From Dokdonella_A sp036518555 (GTDB lineage Bacteria; Pseudomonadota; Gammaproteobacteria; Xanthomonadales; Rhodanobacteraceae), in contig NZ_DATDMY010000020.1 in the NCBI RefSeq assembly GCF_036518555.1, positions 1 through 9,813 of the forward strand: a stretch of DNA of 9,813 bases, read 5' to 3'. Below are positions 1 to 6,053 of this stretch, in pieces. Each line of letters begins with the position of its first letter. Position 1 is the stretch's first letter. The notes beneath the pieces are model-generated. The model made no database searches. It was given only the letters and a program-made list of their open reading frames with translations, and was not told the origin of the DNA. Made by a program: the position numbers and the translations under genes.

Positions 1-1245
1 CGCGCGCCGCTCCGCTTCCGTCGACGCCGCGAGCGTGGCGCGGCGCGCCGGCAGGTTGCGCAGTCGCACGGCCAGCTCGCCGGCGCTCGCGAGCCGGCGC
101 TGCGGCTCGCCGTCGGTCGCGAGGCGAATGTCTTCGCGCAGCAACGCGTCGCCGACGTCGCGCTCCCAGCCGGACGCCATCGGCCGCGCGAGATCGCCCG
201 CGAGGATCTGGTAGAGCATGACGCCGAGCGCGTAGACGTCGCTGCGCACGGTCGGCGCCTGGCCCGCGAACAGCTCGGGTGCGACGTACAGCGCCGTACC
301 CGCGGTCGAACCGGTCGAGACGTCGCGCGCGGTGGCCGGCCCGAGCCGCGTGATGCCGAGCTCGGCGAGGCGCTCGGGATCGACGAGGTGGCCGCTGCCG
401 AAGTCGGTCAGGCGCACGTGCGGCGTCCCGTCGCGACCGTCGACGAGCACGTTCGCGGGCTTGAGGTCCTTGTGCAGGACGCCGACGCCGTGGGCCGCGT
501 CGACCGCGTCGGCGATCTGCAGGAACAGCGCGATGCGTGCGTCGACGTCGGTCGCGGCAAGGGAGGCCTCGGCCCACTCGAGCAGGTTCTCGCCGCCGTA
601 TTCGCACTCGAGGAAGAACGGCGGCTGCTCGAAGTTCCAGTCGATGATGTCGACGAACCCGCCGCGCTCGTCGAGGGTTTCGCGCAGGACGCGCGCGAGC
701 GTCGCCTCGCGCTTGAGCGAGCGCAGGCGCTCGCCGTCGGCGCCGAACTTGTAGACCCGCAGCACGTGCGTCTTCGCCTGCTCGGCGAGCCAGACCTCGC
801 TGCCGCGGTTCGCGCCGAGCGGGCGGCGCAGGGTGAAGTTCGGCCGCCCGGGCACCGGCCGGCCCGGCGCGAGCTCGAGCCGGCCGTCGATGCGACGGCC
901 GACCGCGCTGCGCTCGACGTCGCCGTCGAGCCGGTAGCCGACGCGCGCCTGCGTCACGAGGCGCTCCGCATTCGCCTCGCCGAGCGCGCGGCGCAGTTTC
1001 GCGATCGCGTTCGGCAGCACCTTGTCGACGGTCACGCGACCCGCCCACACCTCGCGCAGCAGCTCCTCCTTGGTCACGACCTCGCCGGCATGGCGCAGCA
1101 GGTAGCCCAGCACGTCGAGCGCACGCCGCTCGACGTCGACGGGCAGGTCGGCCACGCGCAGTTCGAAGCGCGCCTCGTCGAACTCGGCCGTGCCGAAGCG
1201 GTAGCGGTAGGCGAGCGGCTCGCGCGGGGTCGCGACGTCGGTCAT
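1..1245 (-). CDS. Winged-helix DNA-binding domain fused to Ser/Thr protein kinase (partial, C-terminus beyond window)
   Basis: 415 residues are visible from an ATG at 1245; the frame stays open to base 1, so the C-terminus is missing. Residues about 13-108 look like an OmpR/CadC-type winged helix (trans_reg_C): an N-terminal strand region, EVVTKEELLREVW, then a recognition-helix stretch VDKVLPNAIAKLRRALG and a wing ending GYRL. A short Pro/Gly-rich linker leads to a Hanks-type kinase from about 136: glycine loop LGANRGSEVW (143-152), probable ATP lysine K166 in RVYKF (R163 is a less likely alternative), helix-C glutamate E180, catalytic loop HKDLKPANVL with D260 and N265, DFG at 281-283, and APE at 322-324. 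All key residues are present, so the kinase should be active. No membrane segment is seen in the visible part, so it is probably cytosolic. Such fusions have kinase output and DNA binding in one chain; the target genes are unknown. Family recognition is firm; the role is inferred. Confidence 0.9.
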   Translation of the reverse strand, partial: MTDVATPREPLAYRYRFGTAEFDEARFELRVADLPVDVERRALDVLGYLLRHAGEVVTKEELLREVWAGRVTVDKVLPNAIAKLRRALGEANAERLVTQARVGYRLDGDVERSAVGRRIDGRLELAPGRPVPGRPNFTLRRPLGANRGSEVWLAEQAKTHVLRVYKFGADGERLRSLKREATLARVLRETLDERGGFVDIIDWNFEQPPFFLECEYGGENLLEWAEASLAATDVDARIALFLQIADAVDAAHGVGVLHKDLKPANVLVDGRDGTPHVRLTDFGSGHLVDPERLAELGITRLGPATARDVSTGSTAGTALYVAPELFAGQAPTVRSDVYALGVMLYQILAGDLARPMASGWERDVGDALLREDIRLATDGEPQRRLASAGELAVRLRNLPARRATLAASTEAERRA

Positions 1246-1303
1246 GGCGTAAATCCGAGGCGTGGCATGGGTTTGCACGGAGCCGGCAGGCGCGGCGGAA
1301 ACG

Positions 1304-1321
1304 CGTTACCCAAACGTTACC
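1304..1321 (-). promoter_or_regulatory. Tandem CGTTACC direct repeats, candidate binding site of the winged-helix kinase
   Basis: Two exact 7-bp copies, CGTTACC at 1304-1310 and 1315-1321, are separated by CAAA, giving an 11-bp period, about one DNA turn. On the minus strand they read GGTAACG-TTTG-GGTAACG and lie about 60-76 bp upstream of the kinase start codon. OmpR-family winged helices typically bind two direct half-sites spaced about one helical turn, and the adjacent gene encodes such a domain. Autoregulation is the simplest reading, though the site could also serve the divergent gene at 1481. I found no further exact copy outside coding DNA in this window. Confidence 0.5.
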
Positions 1322-1416
1322 GCGGCGATGACGCGACTTGGCCGTCGTGCGCAATCGCCTACGCTAGCATGATCGACACGCGCACGACGCGCCTCCCGCC
1401 CTGGCGACTTCGATCC

Positions 1417-1444
1417 GGCTGCATGCAGCCCGCAGGACGGCTGC
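1417..1444 (+). promoter_or_regulatory. Overlapping inverted repeats in the leader of the secreted repeat protein gene
   Basis: A perfect 14-bp palindrome, GGCTGCATGCAGCC, occupies 1417-1430, and a further GGCTGC follows at 1439-1444. The middle GCAGCC could therefore pair with either flank. The element ends 36 bp before the ATG at 1481. It may be an operator or a leader structure; short GC-rich inverted repeats are common in this background, so the call is weak. Apart from this and the CGTTACC pair, I see only a weak candidate -10 (TAGCAT near 1365) in the 1246-1480 spacer. Confidence 0.25.
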
Positions 1445-1468
1445 GCGCTCTCGCACTTCCCCTGAGTG

Positions 1469-1472
1469 AGGA
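1469..1472 (+). promoter_or_regulatory. Ribosome binding site that decides the start at 1481
   Basis: AGGA lies 8 bases before the ATG at 1481. An in-frame GTG at 1466 would add MRNGT but has no purine-rich site at a useful distance, so 1481 is preferred. The one argument for 1466 is that its arginine would give the signal peptide a positive n-region. Confidence 0.6.
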
Positions 1473-1480
1473 ATGGAACC

Positions 1481-3127
1481 ATGTCGATCCCTTCATCCGC
1501 CGTCGCCGCCCTCGCGATCGCCTTCGCCCACGTGCCACCCGCGGCCGCGCAGGTCGTGACATGGCGCGCGATCGCCGGCCAATCCGGCAGCGTCGTCACG
1601 CCGAACCTGCCTGCGGGCGTCGACCGCACGTTCTCGGACGTCTCGATCGGCAGCGCGGGCGCCGGCATGGTCGGGCTGCGCGTGAGTTCGCCGAGCGGCA
1701 GCAGCGGTTACTGGGCGCGCCGCGACGGCGTCCTCGCGCGCTACGTGCAGGCCGGCGTCACCGGTCCGCTCGGCCCCGGACGCGGCGCCGGCGAAGCCGG
1801 GCATGTTTTCCTTTCGTACGTGCTCGGCTGGAGCGAAGCCGGCCCCGACGGCCAGCGCGTGTTCGCCGCACGCGCGGGCGACCCCGCGCTCGGCGATGCG
1901 CAGGCGAGCTGGGGCGTGTGGCGATGGGACGGCACGAAGAACGTCGAGATCGCGCGCGCGCTCACCGACGGCGCGCTCGGGCCCGGCCTCGGTGCAGGCT
2001 GGCGCTTCAAGGATGCGTCCGACTTCGCCGGCGCGCGCATGCTTGCAGGAGGCCGCGCGCTGCTCGTCGCGACGGTGACGACGCCGGCGACCGCGACACG
2101 CGATCTCGTCGCGCTGCACGTGCCCGGCAGCGGCAACCTGCCGTGCGCGCTCGAGGATTCGACCGATCCCGCGCTGTCGCCGGGCCTCGTCGCCGGCGAC
2201 TCGTTCCCGGCCGACTGGGGCGGGTCGCTGAGTGCGTTCGCGGTGGGTGCCGAAGGCGCGATCTATGCGCGCCTGGCCACGAGCAATTCGCGTGAAGGCA
2301 TCTTCCAGCTCTGCGACGGTGCGCCGCGCGCGCTCGTCGCCGACGAAGTCACGGGTGCGCTCGGTCCGGAACTCGGGGTCGGGACGGCGTACTTCTCGTC
2401 GTTCTACGGTCCACCCAAACCCGCCGACGCCGGACGCGTGTTCTTCGTCGCGACCGGCCGCCTCGCCTCCGGCGGGGCGAGCTTCGGCGGCCTGTTCCAC
2501 CACGACGCAACCGGCAATCGGCCGCTCGCGCTCAACGGCGACACGGGCGACTTCTCGCCGCACTGGCTCGATTCGACCTTCACGTCGATCGACGAGTACT
2601 CGCTCACGGCCGCGGGCGAGTGGGCCGCCTTCGAGGCGAACCTGCACACGGGCGACGGTGCGTCGCCGATCGGCTTGTTCCGCGTGCGACCCGGCGAGCC
2701 GCCCGAGCCGGTCGCGATCATCGGCGCCGACGTCCCGTACGCGCCCGAAGCGAATCGCACCTGGTCGAACTTCCGCGCGAGCGCCGTGCTCGCGAACGGC
2801 GACATCGTGCTCGAGGCGTACACCAACCCGAGCAACGAATATGCGTTGTGGCTGCTCAAGCGCGGCGCTGCGCCGCGACGCGTGCTGCGCGCAGGCGACG
2901 TCGCGCAGGTCCCGACCGCGAGCGGCGTCGTGCAGGCCGCCGTCAACAGCTTCGCGCCCGCTGGCGGTGGTGGCACCGCGCAGTACGATCGCGGCGCCGA
3001 CGCGTGGATCGGGGCGGACGGCGCGATCCTCGTCTCCGCGTCGGTCAACGGCTACGGGACGGCCTTGCTGACGGCGACGCCGTCGAATCCCGTCGACCGC
3101 ATCTTCCGCGACGGCTTCGACGGCTAG
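1481..3127 (+). CDS. Secreted repeat protein, probable beta-propeller, with C-terminal IFRDGFDG tail
   Basis: The product has 548 residues. Residues 1-24 look like a Sec signal peptide (hydrophobic AVAALAIAFA, likely cleavage after AAAQ), so the protein should reach the periplasm or outside. The mature part contains about eight units starting near residues 32, 91, 161, 226, 288, 351, 413 and 470, each 57-70 residues long. The clearest share a G-x-LGP-x-x-G-x-G turn (GPLGPGRGAG 95-104, GALGPGLGAG 164-173, GALGPELGVG 292-301) followed by an aromatic-rich strand and, later, a W-x-WDG or LF/IF strand. This spacing is what propeller blades give, but the fold is inferred. The last residues, VDRIFRDGFDG, form a compact tail after a short linker. 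Only two cysteines are present, C222 and C278. I see no catalytic motif. The gene is divergent from the kinase and convergent with the DUF1328 gene. I do not recognise a specific function. Confidence 0.85.
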   Translation: MSIPSSAVAALAIAFAHVPPAAAQVVTWRAIAGQSGSVVTPNLPAGVDRTFSDVSIGSAGAGMVGLRVSSPSGSSGYWARRDGVLARYVQAGVTGPLGPGRGAGEAGHVFLSYVLGWSEAGPDGQRVFAARAGDPALGDAQASWGVWRWDGTKNVEIARALTDGALGPGLGAGWRFKDASDFAGARMLAGGRALLVATVTTPATATRDLVALHVPGSGNLPCALEDSTDPALSPGLVAGDSFPADWGGSLSAFAVGAEGAIYARLATSNSREGIFQLCDGAPRALVADEVTGALGPELGVGTAYFSSFYGPPKPADAGRVFFVATGRLASGGASFGGLFHHDATGNRPLALNGDTGDFSPHWLDSTFTSIDEYSLTAAGEWAAFEANLHTGDGASPIGLFRVRPGEPPEPVAIIGADVPYAPEANRTWSNFRASAVLANGDIVLEAYTNPSNEYALWLLKRGAAPRRVLRAGDVAQVPTASGVVQAAVNSFAPAGGGGTAQYDRGADAWIGADGAILVSASVNGYGTALLTATPSNPVDRIFRDGFDG

Positions 3128-3138
3128 CAGCTAGCGGC

Positions 3139-3170
3139 CGATGCGCGCCGCATCGCGGCGGCGCGCATCG
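3139..3170. terminator. Strong hairpin between convergent genes, probable bidirectional terminator
   Basis: A perfect 13-bp stem (CGATGCGCGCCGC at 3139-3151 with its complement at 3158-3170) closes a 6-base loop. It starts 11 bases after one stop codon and ends 18 bases before the other gene's stop codon on the opposite strand. No U-run follows on either strand, as is common for hairpins in very GC-rich genomes. Confidence 0.65.
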
Positions 3171-3188
3171 CGACGTTCCCGCATCGGG

Positions 3189-3356
3189 CTACACACCCGG
3201 CCCGCGCCGGCCCATGACCAGCGAGACGACGAACAGCACGAGGAAGACGAGGAACAGGATCTTCGCGATCGACGCCGCGGTGCCGGCGATGACGCCGAAG
3301 CCGAGCACGCCCGCGATGAGCGCAATCACGAGGAACACGATGGCGTAGTGGAGCAT
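3189..3356 (-). CDS. DUF1328 family (UPF0391, YtjA-like) small membrane protein
   Basis: The product has 55 residues and is almost wholly hydrophobic. Two membrane segments are likely: residues about 4-25, beginning HYAIVFLVIALIAG, and about 30-48, rich in Leu, Phe and Val. They are joined by the small turn GVIAGTAA. The short polar C-terminus, MGRRGPGV, carries the only clustered positive charge. Length, two-helix layout and the LIAGxLGFxxIAGTAAxIAK core match the UPF0391/DUF1328 family of inner-membrane proteins, whose function is not established. A near-ideal ribosome site places the start at 3356; the frame is open to 3467 upstream, but that part has no family resemblance. The gene stands alone and is convergent with the secreted repeat protein gene. 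Identification is secure; the role is unknown. Confidence 0.93.
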   Translation of the reverse strand: MLHYAIVFLVIALIAGVLGFGVIAGTAASIAKILFLVFLVLFVVSLVMGRRGPGV

Positions 3357-3360
3357 GCGG

Positions 3361-3368
3361 TTCTCCTT
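3361..3368 (-). promoter_or_regulatory. Strong ribosome binding site of the DUF1328 gene
   Basis: The minus strand reads AAGGAGAA, ending 4 bases before the ATG at 3356, with core GGAG 6 bases away. It is the best Shine-Dalgarno match in the window and rules out longer in-frame starts near 3467. It suggests efficient translation of this short message. Confidence 0.8.
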
Positions 3369-3436
3369 GCAGTGGGATTCCGTGCGCGCCGCCGCGTCGC
3401 GGCGCCGTCGCGGGGTCCACGGTGAAGCCGGGCGAG

Positions 3437-3470
3437 TGAATGCGCAGTGACCCGCGCACGGTCGCATTCA
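3437..3470. repeat. 8-bp inverted repeat in the divergent spacer
   Basis: TGAATGCG at 3437-3444 pairs perfectly with CGCATTCA at 3463-3470 across 18 bases. It lies about 80-115 bases upstream of the DUF1328 start and about 85-115 bases upstream of the lipoprotein start. Its AT content is higher than its surroundings, which makes chance less likely. It could be an operator or a hairpin in either leader; nothing shows which. Confidence 0.3.
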
Positions 3471-3503
3471 GCCAACGGACGGCCGCGGCGCCGCGAAACG
3501 CTG

Positions 3504-3512
3504 TGCTAACCT
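3504..3512 (+). promoter_or_regulatory. Candidate extended -10 promoter element for the lipoprotein gene
   Basis: TGCTAACCT fits an extended -10 pattern (TG-N-TAACCT, hexamer 3507-3512), 41 bases before the ATG at 3554. No convincing -35 hexamer lies 16-18 bases upstream, so this is a weak, position-supported call. Confidence 0.35.
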
Positions 3513-3553
3513 CGCGCCCCCGAGACCCCGCGCAGACCCGAACCGAGGACGCC

Positions 3554-4495
3554 ATGAACAAGCTCGCCTGCCTGATCCCGCTCGCACTCGCACTCGCCGC
3601 GTGCGGCTCGAACGAATCGCCCGCGCCGGTCGCGTCCACGCCCGCGCCCGCCGCGCCCGCACCGGCCGACCAGCCGGCCCAGCCGACGCCGCCGCAGAGC
3701 GCGAACGACCTGCTCGGCGCGAAGATCGACGGCATCCTCGCCGGCGACTGGCGCTCGAGCGCGAACAAGGCGCGCGACCCGTACCGCCATCCGAAGCAGA
3801 CGCTCGAGTTCTTCGGCGTCAAGGCGGGCGACACGGTCGTCGAAATCACGCCGGGCGGTGGCTGGTACGCCGAGATCCTCGCGCCGCTGCTCAAGGGCAA
3901 CGGTACCTACGTCGCCGCGATCGCGCGCCCGCGCGACGCGAACGGCGAAGCCGCGCAGGACAAGAGCACGCTCGAGAAGAAGTTCGAAGGCGACCCCGAG
4001 CGCTACGGCGAGGCCAAGGTCGTCGTGTTCGACGGCAAGGCGCCGTCGTTCGGCGCCCCGGGCTCCGCGGACGTCGTGCTGACCTTCCGCAACGTGCACA
4101 ACTGGGTCGGCGGCGGCAACGCCGAGGCGATGTTCAAGGGTTTCTTCGACGTGTTGAAGGCGGGCGGCACGCTCGGTGTCGTCGATCATCGCGCGGCCGC
4201 GGGCGCGGACTTCGCGAAGATCAAGGACTCGGGCTACCTCCCCGAGGACATGGTCGTCAAGCTCGCGACCGGCGCCGGCTTCAAGCTCGTCGCGTCGAGC
4301 GAGGTCAATGCGAACCCGAAGGACACGAAGGACTACGAGAAGGGCGTCTGGACGTTGCCGCCGACGCTCGAACTCGGCGACAAGGACAAGGACAAGTACC
4401 TGGCGATCGGCGAGTCCGACCGCATGACGCTCAAGTTCGTCAAACCGGGCGCGGACACGATCTTCCGCCAGCCGGACCCGGCGCAGAAGCACTGA
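3554..4495 (+). CDS. Lipoprotein of the COG4798 predicted methyltransferase family
   Basis: The product has 313 residues. Residues 1-17 are a lipoprotein signal: MNK, a hydrophobic stretch, then the lipobox LAAC with C17 as the lipidated residue. S19 and N20 follow; no Asp occupies +2, so outer-membrane anchoring is expected. An Ala/Pro-rich linker (about 23-48) leads to a Rossmann-like methyltransferase domain. Family features are DPYRHPKQTLEFFGVKAGD (75-93), the motif-I position VVEITPGGGWYAEILAP (95-111), a motif-IV-like stretch DVVLTFRNVHNW (173-184), and the post-motif segment FFDVLKAGGTLGVVDHR (197-213). The glycine motif has a Pro and hydroxyl residue where most SAM enzymes have acid-x-G-x-G-x-G, as is usual in this family. 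GAGGA lies 4 bases before the ATG. The substrate is unknown; whether the exported form can meet SAM is an open question. Family call firm, activity inferred. Confidence 0.88.
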   Translation: MNKLACLIPLALALAACGSNESPAPVASTPAPAAPAPADQPAQPTPPQSANDLLGAKIDGILAGDWRSSANKARDPYRHPKQTLEFFGVKAGDTVVEITPGGGWYAEILAPLLKGNGTYVAAIARPRDANGEAAQDKSTLEKKFEGDPERYGEAKVVVFDGKAPSFGAPGSADVVLTFRNVHNWVGGGNAEAMFKGFFDVLKAGGTLGVVDHRAAAGADFAKIKDSGYLPEDMVVKLATGAGFKLVASSEVNANPKDTKDYEKGVWTLPPTLELGDKDKDKYLAIGESDRMTLKFVKPGADTIFRQPDPAQKH

Positions 4496-4503
4496 CGCGA
4501 CAC

Positions 4504-4530
4504 CGGCGCGTTCGCCCTGCGAACGCGCCG
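4504..4530. terminator. Hairpin between lipoprotein gene and rluE
   Basis: A perfect 12-bp stem (CGGCGCGTTCGC at 4504-4515, complement at 4519-4530) closes a 3-base loop, 9 bases after the lipoprotein stop. It ends only 11 bases before the rluE start codon. It probably terminates the upstream message, but its position also lets it mask the rluE ribosome site. No U-run follows. Confidence 0.6.
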
Positions 4531-4541
4531 CTGCGGCACGC

Positions 4542-5090
4542 ATGCTCGTCCTGCTCAACAAGCCGTACGGCGTGCTGTGCCAGTTCACCGACCGCAGCGA
4601 CCCGCCGCGGCGCACGCTCGCCGCCTTCGTCGACGTGCCCGGCGTCTACCCGGCCGGGCGTCTCGACCACGACAGCGAAGGCCTGCTGCTGCTCACCGAC
4701 GACGGCGCGCTCGCGCATCGGCTCACCGATCCTCGCCACAAGCAGCCCAAGACGTATCTCGTGCAGGCCGAGGGCATGCCGACGCCGGCCGCGCTCGACG
4801 CATTGCGGCGCGGCGTCGCGCTTGCCGACGGGCCGACCCTGCCCGCCGAGGTCGAAGCGCTCGACGTGGCCCCGGCGTGGCTCTGGCCGCGCGATCCGCC
4901 CGTGCGCTTCCGCAAGAGCGTGCCCGATGCATGGCTCATGCTGACGATCCGTGAAGGCCGCAATCGCCAGGTGCGCCGCATGACCGCCGCGGTCGGCCTG
5001 CCGACCTTGCGCCTCGTGCGCGTGCGCATCGGTCCATACGCGCTCGATGGCCTCGCGCCCGGGCAGACGCGCCTCGTGCGTGCGCGCTGA
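4542..5090 (+). CDS. rluE: 23S rRNA pseudouridine synthase, RluE type
   Basis: The product has 182 residues. This enzyme isomerises a uridine in 23S rRNA (U2457 in E. coli) to pseudouridine during 50S subunit maturation in the cytosol. The RsuA/RluB/RluE family signature is complete: NKPYGVL at 6-12, AGRLDHDSEGLLLLTDDG at 38-55 with catalytic D42, the KTYLVQAEG strand at 70-78, and the C-terminal EGRNRQVRRMTAAVGLPTLRL at about 138-158. The stretch AWLWPRDPPVRFRKSVPDAWL (112-132) is specific to RluE among its paralogues. There is no S4 domain, as in E. coli RluE, and the N-terminus is shorter than in that protein. No good ribosome site precedes the ATG. The gene lies between two hairpins, so it is probably a single-gene unit, or is read through from upstream. 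Confidence 0.93.
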   Translation: MLVLLNKPYGVLCQFTDRSDPPRRTLAAFVDVPGVYPAGRLDHDSEGLLLLTDDGALAHRLTDPRHKQPKTYLVQAEGMPTPAALDALRRGVALADGPTLPAEVEALDVAPAWLWPRDPPVRFRKSVPDAWLMLTIREGRNRQVRRMTAAVGLPTLRLVRVRIGPYALDGLAPGQTRLVRAR

Positions 5091-5109
5091 CGGCGCGTCG
5101 GCCGATGCG

Positions 5110-5135
5110 GCGGCACGCGGGGTCCCGCGTGCCGC
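5110..5135. terminator. Hairpin after rluE, probable terminator
   Basis: A self-complementary stretch begins 20 bases after the rluE stop: GCGGCACGCGGG at 5110-5121 and its complement at 5124-5135. In practice this is a 10-11-bp stem with a loop of 4-6 bases. It separates rluE from the methyltransferase gene at 5202. The rest of the 5091-5201 spacer shows nothing else clear apart from the AGGA ribosome site at 5191-5194. Confidence 0.55.
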
Positions 5136-5201
5136 ACGCCTTGCGATTGCGCGGGCGCAGGACGAGCATCGCGGCTTCCGCCGCTTCGACAGGACACGCG
5201 C

Positions 5202-5945
5202 ATGACATTCAAGGACCATTTCTCCGCCCATGCGGGCGTCTATCACGAAGCGCGTCCGACCTACCCCGAGGCGCTGTTCGACTGGCTCGCGTCGCAGGCG
5301 CCCGCCCGCTCGCTCGCGTGGGATGCCGGCTGCGGTAACGGCCAGGCGAGCGTCGCGCTCGCGCAGCGGTTCGCGCACGTGCACGCGACCGACCCGAGCG
5401 CGACGCAGATCGCCCACGCCGAAGCGCGACCGAACATCGACTACCGCGTCGAGCCCGCCGAACGCTGCTCGCTCGCCGATGCGAGCGCCGACGTCGCGAC
5501 CGTCGCGCAGGCGCTGCACTGGTTCGATCATGCGCGCTACTACGCGGAGGTGCGGCGCGTGCTCGTTCCCGGCGGCGTCGTCGCGGCATGGAGCTATGCC
5601 GATTGCAGCGTCGCGCCCGCCGTCGATGCGGCGAAGAACCGGCTCTACGTCGACCTCACCGGGCCATACTGGCCGCCCGAGCGACGCTACATCGACGAGG
5701 GCTACCGCACCTTGCCGTTTCCGTTCGACGACATCGCGGCGCCCGCGTTCGACATGCACGTCGAATGGACGCTCGCCCAATTCCTCGCCTACCTGCGCTC
5801 GTGGTCGGCGACGCAGCGCTACATCGCCGCGAACGGCGAGGACCCGGTCGCGCTCGTCGAGGACGAGATCGCGCGTGGCTGGGGCGATGCGACGCGCGCG
5901 CGGCGCGTGCGCTGGGATTTCCACCTGCGCGCCGGGCGCGTCTGA
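5202..5945 (+). CDS. Class I SAM-dependent methyltransferase, small-molecule type
   Basis: The product has 247 residues, is cytosolic and has no signal peptide. The N-terminal FKDHFSAHAGVYHEARPTYP is typical of the Tam/Tmt1-like branch of small-molecule methyltransferases. SAM-binding motif I is intact, AWDAGCGNGQASVALA (39-54), followed by an acidic motif-II position in HATDPSATQI (61-70). Motif IV is VAQALHWFDHARYYAEVRRVL (101-121), a hallmark of the branch, and the post-motif strand is PGGVVAAW (123-130). The C-terminal half is aromatic-rich (PYWPPERRYIDEGYR, 155-169) and probably forms the substrate lid. Relatives methylate carboxylates such as trans-aconitate, but the substrate here cannot be told from sequence. 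AGGA at 5191-5194, 7 bases before the ATG, supports the start. Unlike the lipoprotein relative upstream, all SAM-binding residues are canonical, so activity is likely. Confidence 0.88.
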   Translation: MTFKDHFSAHAGVYHEARPTYPEALFDWLASQAPARSLAWDAGCGNGQASVALAQRFAHVHATDPSATQIAHAEARPNIDYRVEPAERCSLADASADVATVAQALHWFDHARYYAEVRRVLVPGGVVAAWSYADCSVAPAVDAAKNRLYVDLTGPYWPPERRYIDEGYRTLPFPFDDIAAPAFDMHVEWTLAQFLAYLRSWSATQRYIAANGEDPVALVEDEIARGWGDATRARRVRWDFHLRAGRV

Positions 5946-6007
5946 CTCCGGCGATCGGCTCCATCGATCGCGCGCGAAGCGGTCCGTGCCGGGGCGCCGG
6001 GCGCGAC

Positions 6008-6013
6008 TAGACT
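6008..6013 (+). promoter_or_regulatory. Candidate -10 element (TAGACT) for the DUF1579-like gene
   Basis: TAGACT matches the -10 consensus at the key first, second and last positions and lies 40 bases before the ATG at 6054. No clear -35 is seen. A 10-bp palindrome, GATTCGAATC at 6026-6035, follows just past the expected start of transcription and could be an operator. The spacer 5946-6053 shows nothing else. Confidence 0.35.
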
Positions 6014-6053
6014 CGTTCGTGGATCGATTCGAATCCTCGCGACGGGGTACGCC

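Noticed and set aside
388..2295. A 635-codon plus-strand open frame opposite the kinase gene and running on into the secreted protein gene.
   Set aside because: It is antisense to a complete kinase and changes frame relation to a clear secreted protein; its product is low-complexity Arg/Ala with no domain. High GC depresses stop codons on the opposite strand.
3554..5945. The two methyltransferase-fold genes as a duplicated pair.
   Set aside because: They belong to different families: one has a lipobox and the COG4798 EITPGGGW loop, the other a canonical DAGCGNG loop and HWFD motif.
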